64,000 bases of DNA from contig VXAA01002187.1 of NCBI GenBank assembly GCA_013399115.1, forward strand, positions 62,001 through 126,000, written 5' to 3'. Position numbers and translations under genes: made by a program. The DNA is from Anseranas semipalmata (lineage: Eukaryota; Chordata; Aves; Anseriformes; Anseranatidae). Shown here piece by piece: positions 1-12,800 of this stretch. Under the pieces are notes generated by a model that had not been told where the DNA came from, did no database searches, and saw only the letters and a list, made by a program, of their open reading frames with translations. Each line of letters begins with the position of its first letter. Position 1 is the first letter of the stretch.

Positions 1-3000
1 ATTATCAGAGAAAGCCTAAAAAAGGGAGGTAAGGGTCTCTGAAAAGTTTGAAATAGCACATGCAGGTGACAGCGGTCAGGAGAAGCAGACAGAAAGTGTC
101 TCTGTTCCTCTTGCTTGTTCTGGGAGTCTGGGCCTCCCAGAAATATCAGTGGAGATTTGACCTTTTTGCACGTTGTCCAATCAAAATCAGTGTGAGAGGG
201 GGAAAAGTCCTTGATCATCACATGAGGGGTAGGTTTGGAATGGCGTCAAATCTAACACCTTTGTCCAATTTCACATTTTGAAACATGTATTCATCTTTCT
301 GTGCAAAGCTGAACTCTTCTAAGGGGGCTTTTCATTCAGCCAGAGCATGTTTGTCTATAACTAAGCAGGGCTTGAATTCAAACTGTTGTACATGAAAGAA
401 GTGTCCACATCTGTGTGGTGTTAGCAGTCTAGCAGTCATATGGTACATCATCTGTGATATTACCTGAAACCATAAAAGGTTTTATGTTTTCAGATGATGC
501 TGTCCTTTCCAAAAGAGGCTGACTATAAATGCATGCTTGAGAAAGATTTTGTGACCACACACTATTCAGTACTGCTGTGCCATAACAAGAAAGTGCCCCA
601 GCTGAGGCCATAGTCCTCTTCCACATTTTTTTCCCTTTATAAGATTTTAGTTTTGAATGCTTTTAAGTTGTGGACAGCTACCTCTATGGTCAAACTGTAC
701 AAGGTTGAGAGATGTCCTTCTAGATGACAAACAGTCTGTTTATGCTGTAGCAAGTGCTTAAAAGAACATTTTAGTGAGTGTATTGTAATAGTTTCAATGA
801 AGACAAAACAAATGTGTAAGGCAGCATTCATTGTTCCTCTTTCGGCACCTAGGCAGATTGGAACAAAATGAGGTGTTTCTCTTCAGATAAAATAGATGTC
901 CACACTGTAAAAATCTACAAGTCCTTGGATTTCATCCCTCTCCTAAAATCTATCAGTGCCTTCTGTTCACCATCATGCCTAGTGTCAGTAGTGCTCAGAG
1001 GAGAGACAACACTTTATCTCAATGCTGTTGTTGTTATGGGAAAGGGCATCAGGAAATTTTGTATTGGATTCCTGGGAAGAAGATATAAAATCAGCTGTAA
1101 AATCTGTTCCCTCCAGGAAGACGTCAAATATAAGAAGAAGGAACATAATTATTCTGGCATTGATCTGGGAGGCAACTGGCTATCCCGTTAACCGAAGAGC
1201 TTTGGTACATGTTAGGAAATATGAAGACAGTAAAGGCAGATGATTCACTTCAGGGTTGAATAGCCCTGGCAACACTGAGCAGGGTTAGAGTTGACAGAGA
1301 AGTGATAACTGAGTTCCAAGGGCTCTGTGTGAGTTTTGGATAATCATGGTGTAGTTAATTAGGATTAACTTCTAATGACTGTAAAGGGAATTCTGTAAAG
1401 TGCACTGCTCTTTACATTTCCTTTGATTATACTTCTCCAGTTTCCAATATATGAGAAACAGTAAAAGAGAAGAAGGAACAACCTGCATACATAAGCAGGC
1501 TTTGTCAATACCACTATAATGTGTCAATATCAGAGGTACAATTTTGTAATTGTCATAATTCAAAACCTTATGGATATGCATTTTTCTTTTGTATAAAATT
1601 GAATTATATTAATAAACTTGTTTCCCTTTCTATACAATATTAAGTTTGCAGGCATAAAGTCTGTTAATTTCCACATCAATGAATTTGTATAGCTTTAGAA
1701 ATACAAAAATACTTAAAGCAGTACTATTTTTTGCTTTAGATAAGCACAGAGATCTTTCTGTAACATGAGGCACGTATAATTTTTGTGTATTTTTTTCCTT
1801 ATGTTTAAAATTATTTTTCTCCTATAATAATCATTAATAAAAACACTTGATACTTAAGTATAAGAAATGGAAAAACAAGTCCCAACTATTAACTTTTGTA
1901 AGAAATGCAGAGATGTGTCTTTTCATTTACAGAATACCATCATCACATTTTGTCAGTTCTCTGTAATTTCATTATAGTTTAAAACCCTTGGATGCTGATC
2001 GAGCTAGAACATCTTTTTATTGTAAAGACAAAAAAAAAATCGTGTTAATGTTTAATAGAGTTCAATTTTAATATCTTTCGTCCCTTTACCATACCACCAC
2101 TGGTCCCATACTCATATGTTTTGCAGGGCCAAGGAGACAGTATGTGGATGAGGGTGAATATAAGCTGCGGTTCTTAGAAAAAATAACTCTTGACGTATTG
2201 ACCTCAAGCTAAATTTCAGCCTTCCTAGATCAGCAAAATTCTGGGTAGCTTGTTTGTAAAACTGTCTTGCAGTTCAGTTACTGGTGCTAAATATTCACAT
2301 TCCTTTTGACCTATTTGTCCATAAGTATTGAGATGGGCTTTCCAGTTTTTACCACTTATGAAATGTATGAGAAATCATACACCTATGAAAAACAGCCATC
2401 TCTTTCATCATAATGAAACATGGCAGCTTGCTAGGGCACGATACAATATTCCGTATGGGCATAAAAGAAGAGTAAATAACTTATTCTGATTTAACTACTC
2501 AGGGAATTTTAGGTCAGTGGAAGGTAATTATGCAAAAATGAACTTGGCCAGTATGTACAAGCTAACATCTGTATCATTGCAAAATAAATGCCACAGATGT
2601 TGTAATAACGAATAACAGATGTGGTCAGTGCCTAGGTTTCAGATCTCATTTAAAAATCTTTCTCTTATAGGTGACTCTTCCTCTCACCCCTTCCCCAGGC
2701 TTATGCAGAATGCTAGCTGGCTACTGGCTGGGACTGCAGGCTGCTGTCTGCCTAGTCACCAGCTCCTATCTTTCAGCTTTGCCTTTAGGATGTGGTGTAA
2801 TATTTATGAGAGCTGGCAGTGCAGCCCTTTATTTGCAAATCAGAAAGCGCAGTCGACTGCATTACCAGAGAGCACAACTGAGCACCAGCCCAGCGGAACA
2901 CAGCCGTTTACAAAGATAACCTTTCGCTTGGGTTGGAGGCAATAGTTTTCAGCAGACCTGGTGAGTCAGTGGAAATAAATATGCAGTGTCTTGGTAAAGG

Positions 3001-3664
3001 CACAAACACAGATGTCAGAAAACAGCAGCCAAAGAAACCAGTATTGTTGTGGTGTGCTGTGCAATATTAAGTTTCTGTTAAAAAGGTATTTTTTAAGTGA
3101 ATAATGACTTTAAACTAATGGGGTACGCCTTTGTAGGGTGCATTCTCCCATGGAAGTGGAGAATGGTCACATACATCAAGAAGGTGGAAAATGCAATGAC
3201 CTCGCTAACACTGCTGTACAGACAAAGCATGGAGGCTCAACTCGAGGCCACCTTGGCTGACTTGGGCATGAACCAAATGGTAGTCAGGGTGGGAAATGGC
3301 AGGTGCACCCTGCACTTTGCAGCACGTTGAACGTTGTGTTTGCCCACTGTGTGGATGGGCCCTCATCTTTAGGGCATCTCCGGGCTACCTCACCTACTTT
3401 TGCAGTGATGTCTCCTGATTGACACCAGAGTTTTGGCACCCAAGGTGACTCGCTGCAAAGGTGCGTGGGTTGTCCTCACCGGCTGAACTCATTCAGGTTA
3501 CTTCAGGCACCGTTAAAAACAGGGACATTCCTGTGTGCTCCTGTTTTCCCAGGTATTCTCAGCTGTTCTCAGAAACGTGCTGCCTCTTGTGGAAGTGCTC
3601 TGTGTGCTGCATCTGGGACAAGCTGTAAATGTACTGGCTTTCTGACTTCCTCCTTTCCTTCCAG
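1..3664 (+). other. Presumed VEGFD intron 1 (3' part); no gene recognised
   Basis: This stretch ends in a good pyrimidine tract and CAG acceptor at 3662-3664, directly before VEGFD coding exon 2. I scanned it for the missing VEGFD first exon, expected to be a short signal-peptide exon of about 30 codons ending in a GT donor. I found no convincing candidate and no CpG-rich promoter, so that exon probably lies upstream of the window. The open frames here are short and lack codon bias, domains or splice context. The sequence is AT-rich with several A and T runs. Confidence 0.55.
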
Positions 3665-3875
3665 AGGACATCTCTGTCAGCATTGGAGCGGTCAGAGCAG
3701 CAGATCAGGAGAGCATCCAGCCTGGAAGAGCTACTTCGAATCACTCATTCTGAGGACTGGAAGCTGTGGAAATGCAGGCTAAAACTCAAAAGTCTGGCCA
3801 ATTTAGACTCCCGCTCTGCATCACATCGCTCTACCAGATTTGCTGCTGCTTTCTATGATATCGATACACTGAAAG
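3665..3875 (+). CDS. VEGFD: VEGFD coding exon 2 (N-terminal propeptide)
   Basis: This 211-nt exon follows a TTCCTTCCAG acceptor and ends at a G|GTAGGT donor. It begins on a codon boundary (RTSLSALERSEQQIR) and ends one base into the codon for the Val that opens exon 3. It encodes the N-terminal propeptide up to YDIDTLK. The STR-F junction is where the mature growth factor is cut in the human protein. Confidence 0.95.
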
Positions 3876-6800
3876 GTAGGTGCAGGTTTGCAGCTGAGTC
3901 TGGTTGCAGCTTCAGGCCCACCGTTTCTTATGCAGTAATGGGTTAAGTACCAGGGGTTTCCTAGAATACACCTGGACTGGAAACAGCAGGGCATTCATGG
4001 AAAATGACTTTGTATGAAAAAATGTCCAGCAACAGCCTGAGTATGTCTCCCTTTTTAATGGCCAAATCAGGCTTACTGTACCGTGTACCATTCAAGGGAA
4101 AGGTGTATTATGTATGAGTATGTCAGTCCACAACAAGAGAGAAAGTAAACATGCATAAAGTGGGCTGGAATGATGGGCTGAGGGGCCTGCCAGCAGCATC
4201 ATGCCAGATCCTGGAATTTGCTTGCAGGCAGAAACAAATGAGCTTTACAACAGGCATCAAAATCCCCTTCTTTATTAGGTGTGTTCTGATATAAGGCACT
4301 GCAACAGCAGCGGTGTCTGGGTGGGAACTGAAGGAAGAAGGTATTGGCCTAATCTTCTCGCTCTATTTGAGGAAATCTCTCTAGAGAGAAGAAGTAGGCT
4401 TTGAAACTGCCAGCAAGCTGTTGCGAGTGAAGGGAATCACAGTCTATTCCCCCACTTGGAGCAAAAATGAATACTGTTCCCTGTAGGTGAGAGACTCAAG
4501 GGCCATTATATGTTCATTGATGTAAAATAGAAGATCAATTATTATGCTTTGGTCAAGGATATCCTACAGCAAAGCTACACTGTAGCCTAACCAAGTACAG
4601 ATTGAGCTATTCTTTTTTTGTTCAGTCTTTACCCTGAAGTGATGTGGCCATATCACTTTCCTTTGGGGAAATCAGATATTGCTGATCCTGTTCCAACACT
4701 GCTTTTACAAAAACCACAGCCACATTTGTACACCATTACTGTCACTTTCATATCTATTGCTTCTACATTTCAGCTAAATTATGACTGAGCAAAGGCCTTA
4801 ATTTGCTTCTCTGAGCCACAGAGCAGAAATGCAGAAATGAATGCCAGTCTGAAAAGAGTTTTCATGTGGCAGACATGGCTTTAAACATCTCATAGAAATT
4901 TTGTACAGAATACAAAACAAAACAAACACAAAAACCAACATCCAATACATTCTGGAAGAACAATTAAGGGGACTTTAATTAATGATACACATTTTGTTGG
5001 CACACCTTTACAAGTCTATACAGAAACATTAGGAGTCCATATAGCTGTTATTAGAAGTAGTACCCAGGGTCAAATACTGTATTTCTTTATTCACTGTTGC
5101 TCATTGAGTGAGCATCTCTATTTATGAAAAATTAAAATATCCTTTTTGTCAATACAGTGAAACTACAGAAGATGTTGTCAAGTGGTACTGAGGTAATGTA
5201 TATTGCAATAGGCTTTTTCAATGGCAGGACAATGTCACTCTTCAGGTAATAAAGTAAGATGCCTGTAGTTGTACAGGTATAATTCTCTTATAACCACTTG
5301 GCACAGCTGTTAGGTCGCTTCCTACTTTCCCTCTAAACATCTAACTTTAGACACATATGTCAGCTTTCTCATTCAAAGTCAAGTCACTGAAATTTAAGTT
5401 AAAAAAAGCCTATTGGGTCATCTTCTCCATTCTTCCATCCAAAGTGGAATTATCCCAGAACAGAAATGACTTTCTTCTAATATCTTAATATGTTCAAGGT
5501 ACTAAAGCTCCTTTCAAAAAACCAAGCCTATAAACATGTATTTCTTTCCCACACCCTTTCCAGTCAGTAAGCACTGTCTCTTTTGCCAAGAGCATCTGTT
5601 TTGTTTTAGTAAAGTGTTAGGACAAGAAGGCTGGGTCAAGGCTATTCACAGCCTCACTGCTAGACCATCTTCCACTGCACCCCAAACTTGAACTGGGTGA
5701 ATTCAGGACTTTGTTCCTCCTTTCTAGAGCTTTAACGATGAACTCAGTAAAAGCTCCCCTCACCCCGTACCACCACAGCCTCCCCAAAGCAGCTCAGATC
5801 ACCTACAACAGCAGTGCTTTCAAGCGTGAGTGTGTATCATTGGAGCCAAATTTTGCAGCAAATGCCCTGTGCTTGCTCAGGGAAAAGATCACAGTGACCA
5901 TGGGGCTTCACAACAAAACACAACACCCACTTCTTTGACCAGCCCTTCCTATGGCAGCCCTTCTGTTAAAAAAGTGATTAATAAAGGGAGGATGTGTGCA
6001 GATAGAAAGGTCATCAGTACTCACCCTCACTGAAGTGACATCTGAAGTGATTACATGTATGTACTTTAATAAGTTTGGCAAACACTTTATTTTCTATTTT
6101 AAGGCTGAGGATTAGATTGCTGTTTTGATAGACTCAAATACTCTAGAAAATTCTATTGATTTTAGTGATTCTTCTCTTAATTTATGCTGCAGGAAGTAAA
6201 ATCAGAATCCAGACCCCAAACTTTTATTTCTTGTACTTTTTGCATGACAGGAAAGTGGAGTGAATCAGCCCTGAGGGAGGACTTTGCAGGAGTAAACAAA
6301 CTGATTTAAATACACACATTCAGTTAAATAAAAATAAAAATAAAATAAAATTTAAAAAAAAAAGAAAGAAAGGAAAGTCAGGTAGGAAAGGGAGAAATAA
6401 AGGCTTATCTGAAGACAAAGTATAGCATTTAGATTAAAAGCCTTTCAGAAAAAAAATATATATTTTAGAATTTCCCTGTAAATGTACATACTGCTGGCAC
6501 AGTAGCAGGGAGATGGGCTGCACTGAAAGGGAGAGCAATTTTCTTAATAGTATAAAAGTTGCTTTTCATCTTTCATGGACCTACTGGAGGGGGGCAGACA
6601 GGACAAATATTTTTCATAATTTTAAGAAAGACTTAAAGCATAAGCACTGATGACTCTTGAGTAATTCCATAACATGAATCAGATAAGCAAAAGCCAAAAA
6701 AAAAAAAAACGGGGTCACCTCAAAGAAGACCTGAGATGATATTATGTAAATTTTACTATTTTCTCTCTCTGTGCTTCAGTCGGTGAATGCACTATTCCTT

Positions 6801-9800
6801 CTCACAGTCAGAATTTGACAGATTGGTCTGAAATAAATTACTACTCTACACCAATTCAGTATTTGAAAGATGCCATGGTGTTTCGAATAGATAAAACACG
6901 CTTGAATTCATATTCCTGTTATTCCAACTTGAAACCCCAAAGGGTACTTAGGTGTGAGAGTATTTGTCTTGGATTTCATTCTGCAGCTTGGAAACAGAGC
7001 TCGCTGGCTGACATCCAGTGGGAATACTAATACCCTCTGACCAGAATCTGTTAATCATTAGTGTGCTTTTCCAGTCAGGCCCAGGCTCTACACGTCCACA
7101 GTGGGGTACGCGTGGCGAGAGGCTAGGGTGGCAGCACGGAGATGACCCTGCAGGAGAGGAGAAGGGGTTGGGGCCAGCCTGCACAGATGGGTGCTGGGGA
7201 ACTGATCCTCCACCAGCAGAAATTGATGTGGCCCTACTTAATCCACAGACATCAATGGAGATTTTGGTCATCCCTATTGAAAACCGAAGGTGGATAGATG
7301 TAGCGACCTCTTTGCCAGGGCAGCTAGTGTAAGTTACTGGGATAATGTTGTACTCCACCTCTCTCTGGTCCTTAAATTGATCCAAGTTTGTGCAGATGGC
7401 CTGCCAGCACTTCATTCTTATTTATATAATGCTTTTGCCTCACTAATCAGAGGTTTACTTTGCCACGATTGCTCATAAAAATGGTGTTCTCTCCAGTCAT
7501 AGATGAGGAATGGCAAAAGACTCAATGCGTGCCAAGGGAAACCTGCGTAGAAGTTGCCAAAGAGCTGGGTACAACAACCAACAAATTCTTCAAGCCTCCC
7601 TGCGTGAACGTGTTCAGATGTGGAGGCTGCTGCAATGAGGAGAGTCTGAGCTGCATGAATACGAGTACAACTTACGTGTCAAAAACGGTAAATCAGGCTA
7701 TTTATCTGCTTTCTTTTTGCCCTGGCTCTCAAAGAAGGGAGGGGAAAGAGGATGTTTGGTTTCTAAAATCCTGTTTTGAAAGATCTGTCTGCACTATCAT
7801 AACAAACAGAAGAATTGATTTTTTATCCATGTGGAGTGAATGAGGCATGTGCAGTAACATTTTACACTCATGTTGCATTATTACAAATGTTTATATATGC
7901 GTAGAGATGGAAAATCAGGCCCTGAGAAAGTGACTGCAGGCTCACATGACGTTAAGAAGTTTAATGCTTCTTTAACATATTGTTACTTGGACCAGGGACC
8001 TCTTGAGAACATCAGCTCTTGGGAATCCTCTGCACCAAAGGATTGAGAGAGACTGAGAAATTTTGTTGTGTGGGGCCAGGAGTTTTAGAGCTGCATTCTC
8101 AAAATTGCCATCAGTGCCACAGGGCTGGCTAATAGTTGTGGAGGTACAGTTTTGTGAGCCTTAAAAGGAGAAATTTTCAGCAGAAGAGTCTAGCTGCTCT
8201 CAATATGAATGCTTCAGGATCTAAATGTCCCAAATCACAAGTTACTTTGGAAAAGAAAGCCTTAAACCAGTAGACAATTGTTGCTTAGGTGCAACAAACA
8301 ACAAATACCTGCGTTTTAATGACCAGTGCCAAAAAGTGCGCATAAAGAGTGTCCAGAGAGCTTCTTTCAGTAGACTCCCTCTAGTGTTTATGTACAGAGA
8401 TATCTCGCTCCAGTGGGTGACTGAGCACAGCTCCAGCTTCGGTACTTTTAATCAGCTCTACATTTGAAACCGTCTGTGTCCATACCTACAAAAGGAACAC
8501 AAGGGACAAGTCTTCCTAGATTAATCTTCATCTTGGGCATCCCTACTTATAAAACCTTTTGTACTTGGATTAATATATTAAATTCTAGTTATCAAAAAGG
8601 TTTTTATTTAGGACAAAACAAAGACAGTTGTTTTAAAAGGAAAATTGAAGTCCTTATGGGGAAACATTTGAAGGGCAGAAGGTCCAACTCACTTCTGTAT
8701 TGTTTCAGTTTTTTTGGAGTGCAAATCCTTTGTGTATGGGTGCACTGGAATATAGTTGCAGTAAAATAAATCAGGGCCTGTCCTTCTTGCGTCAATGTTC
8801 ATTAATTGCTTTCATTCCACACCAGACGGAGAAAGCACTTATGAGCTGTTGGCTATACACAAAAGACATCCGATCAGCTTAGGGAACTAGGTCATGCTAA
8901 AAAGTATTTATTTATTTATGTGTTTTTGGAGCAGTAGCTCATAAGTTTGTTGAAAAGCTGCAATTCTGCAGCGTATAACATTCCTTTAGTGCCCTTCAAA
9001 ATAACCATCCTCTCAAAGTCCTCAGCTAAATTCCACTCCTGGACACACCACCAGCAGCCCAGACTTACTTCTCTAAAATCAGTGTAATTACTCCCATAAA
9101 AGTGAGCGTATTTTTTTTTTCTTGTATAAAATATGCACTGAAGGATGTTCCTGCCACATAAAGTTAGACACTATGACATCTAAATTTAAATGTCTAAAGA
9201 GTTAGGCTTAGCAATATTTCTCAGCCGCTGAATCTGGATGCAGCACTAAGCTGTCATGCTGAGAAGTCCCCTGTGCTTTACTTTCCACTTGAAGTTCCCT
9301 GCAGAAACCCAACTAAAGTGGACTGAACTGTCTTTTATTTACTTCTGTTTCTTCCTTCTCTGAGGAAGCTGTGGGGCTTAAGTTAGGGACCTAAAGATGC
9401 AGGTTGTGAGTACCTTACGAGAGCTAAATGTTTCCATAAGTGGCTGAGATTCAACAGATGATATAATTGAGAACAAAGTTCCCAACACCTATATCTTTTC
9501 CATCTTGCCCTAGCAATCCAGAAGAGGCATTTGACTGTGTTTGCAAAGAGTTTGGGGTGATCTTGGGTATTTAGTAGCTGGTAATATGATGCTGGGATGA
9601 CCATTTTGGCAAGTTTCTACTCTGATAGGCATTGTTTGCCTTTCATTTCAAAACCCTCGGTGCCCACCTGCTCATTTATGCCTATGGTAACTATTGCTAG
9701 AAAAGAGCAATGGTGAGGCAAATGGTGGCAAAGGCTAAGAGTTTTTGATTTAACATATGAACTGCATAATGGAAACTGAAAAAAAAATGGTTATTTCATC

Positions 9801-12800
9801 TAGCTCTTTGAGATCTCGGTTCCCTTGACAAGTGTTCCAGAGCCTGTGCCAATCAAAATTGCCAATCACACTGGCTGTAAGTGTTTATCAAATACCCAGC
9901 GTCATCAGTACACCATCATACGAAGATCTGTCCAGTACCTGGAAGAAGATGGGTAAGTTCCCTCATTTACTGCTATATAAACTACTACCTATGCTGCGTG
10001 GTCTGATGCATGAAAATTATTTTGTTCTGATTTGGTCATTATAATGGTGCCCTCACTTTCTGTTATCCCAACAGTTTTTCCAAATATCTTGATTACTACT
10101 CAGGGGTAGAAAGCTTTGACTAAACGCAGTAAATTACAAGTGAATGGACACCAGAATCCAACAAGCAGCAGGCTAGTTCAGCATTATTATCAGGAGTCGT
10201 TATGATATTAAGGTGCTTGAGAGGGGACTCAAAGTGCACATATTAGCACTACTCTCCACTCAACCTATTTGGGTATATGTGCATAGAATTTTCAATGTGA
10301 CACAGGCAGCCCTGCTTGCACATTATTTAGCCAGGGCACACAAGAGTACTAAGGCCAACCTAAAGGACTCTGCTGTACCTCATGGCACCTTGAGTCAGAA
10401 TCAATGCAAACCATGGCTTTGCACTTTCTTGTCCAGTCCTGGCTTGCATCTGTCAGGCTCAGTGCCTGGAGAAAAAAGATCTCACATCTAACTCCAAAGT
10501 ATGATATAACATAGCTGTAGTCCTGATGGAAACTGGCTACATTAACTCAACAAACACTCTCTGTAGAAACACAGCTGAAATTAGCTCAGAAGTCTCTTTC
10601 TAGGCCTGCATGTAGGCTTGACCCTTTAAGTGCTCTTCAGCTAGACTTCTGGGCTGGGGGAGAGGTGACATTTCGGCAAAGCCACTCCACCCCTCGCTCA
10701 GCCTGCTGGCTGCTCTGAATCCCCTTCCTGTGCAAACACTGAAGAACTTCAGCCTTCTTCCAGTTTGTGAGTTCCCCTCCCAGAGCCAAGTGCCTAAAAG
10801 TCCCTCTGACGCTGAGGACAGTCCATTGTACATCTTTAAGCATAGGCAAATTTAAACCGGAGCTGCACTTCCTTGCAGCATGGCAAAATTGCGTACAGAT
10901 ACTTGGCACAAATACTGGAAGACTAAGACTACCCTGGGTGGAGTAGAGCTGCAACAACAACAACAACAAAAAAGTGGAGCTGCAAAATTGTAACTGCTTC
11001 CTAGGCATGCAATCTGAAATGTGTGCTGTACCTGCTACTTCTAGTTGCTGCGAACCAGACAGCTCATCCCTATCAGCAAAACCATCCAATCCCAAGGTTT
11101 TCTGTTTGTAGCAGTAATACACACAGATGCCACAGTTTCATGTAGTACAAGTGGCAGACCTAATACAGTAGCAGGCTCATTTTGCCAGATTACTATGCTG
11201 CTGCTGTTAACACATATATTTTTTTAATTTCCATCTTAATTTTTTTTTTTCTTCTAGTTGTCCTTTTACCAACAAACTTTGCCATAATGGATGGGTCTGG
11301 GATAGTGACAAATGTGAATGTGTTGTAGATGTACAGCACCCCAACAGACGGGAAGGTAAAGCTAAAATTAGCAATAGACACTTTTATTTATTATCTCCAG
11401 GCTGCTTGTGTCTCAGTTTGGTTTGTCCCATTTCTTATTGTGAGAGGTACAGTTTTGATTCCACATCCTTAGATGGGCCTCGCTTATGGTGTAGAAACTC
11501 ACCTGAAAATAAACAGTCATACATTCTTACCCCACCTCATGTTTTTTTCCTTGGACATTTTACTCTATCTATATTAGCAACCTAAATAAGAAACAGGAAT
11601 ATATTAAAAACAGTTAATGAAGTAGGCATCCTTGAATTCTTTTATTTTACATTGGCCTTAAATAGTTTGATGGACATTAGGGAAAACTTTTCAAGTGTAG
11701 AAAAAATTATACCCTGGAATATATTGCATGAAGAAGGTGCAGAATCTTCATTATGGGAAATTCTTAAGAACAGGTGTATCAGGAATAAGATGGATAAAAT
11801 CAGTCCTTCCTATTAGCTGTAGTCAGTGCAAAAGACTATACGACCTTTGAACATATTAGACTATTTATTATGACTGTATCAAGGTATTTGGGAAGCTTTC
11901 AAACTGATATGCCATATATACTCAGGTGTATGGAAGTACACCCTTTAAGGTCTCTGGAAAGAAATGGAAGAGGGTAAAATATGTACAAGTGTCCAGTACT
12001 TCCCTTCTCCCTCTGCTTTTCCTGGAAAACTACTCTGTCAAATAAATTTGCAGGAAATATTCTGTGGGGGAACTGTGTAAGTCTAAAGACATCTACTAGC
12101 AGTAAACTTTAAGAGTAAAGTTAAGACTTCCCCAAGCTCTAAATAAGATTAAAAAAAAAAAAAAAACTGATTTTCTTAGGAAATTGTAATGGTTAAAATA
12201 AAATTCTGATAACACTAGAGAAGATGGTCACAGTAGGAAGCCCTGCCTCTCTGGTTTAACCTACATTCAGCAAGCAAAAGAGTAAACCTTCCAAGAAGCA
12301 AGCTGGCAAACAATTCCTAGCCTAGCAAGCCAAAGTAAAACTAAATAATTTCATAAACTGCTCTGTTGATTACAGTGTCCTAAAGTTAACAGATCAGTTG
12401 CATAGCTTTTTCTGTAGGATTTGTTCTCATTCTGGATCAGATAATTTGACCATTGAGTTAGGTACTTAAGCTCAAGTTAGGCTTTTCACTCAAGAAAGGA
12501 TTAGTACTCCATATTTCAGAGTATGTCCAAAGGACTGTGAATAGCCGGGGCCCTCTTCACTCTTTGCCTTTTGTAAGGTCAGCTTGGAGATTAGAATTTG
12601 TGGCTTGTTGAATTATGGCTTTGTTGACATAAACTCAATATTTCCTCAGATAAAATATAATTCTCTGAAGCACATTGTGTTTGGCTGTGGCTAGGACAAA
12701 ATAACTTAAAATCTGTCTTTGATGTTGAAACAGTGAGATTGAAATACTCATACATGCCAAGCTTTATCACCCCAAGGAAGTGGTTTGTTTTCCAAGAATT

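Noticed and set aside
2553..2615. Short frame starting MYKLTSVSLQ, considered as the VEGFD first exon
   Set aside because: Only the first residues resemble the human start. It is not hydrophobic enough for a signal peptide and has no suitable donor before its stop.
6948..7415. 155-codon minus-strand frame in VEGFD intron 2
   Set aside because: It is opposed by an open plus-strand frame of similar length, has no domain, and lies inside an intron.
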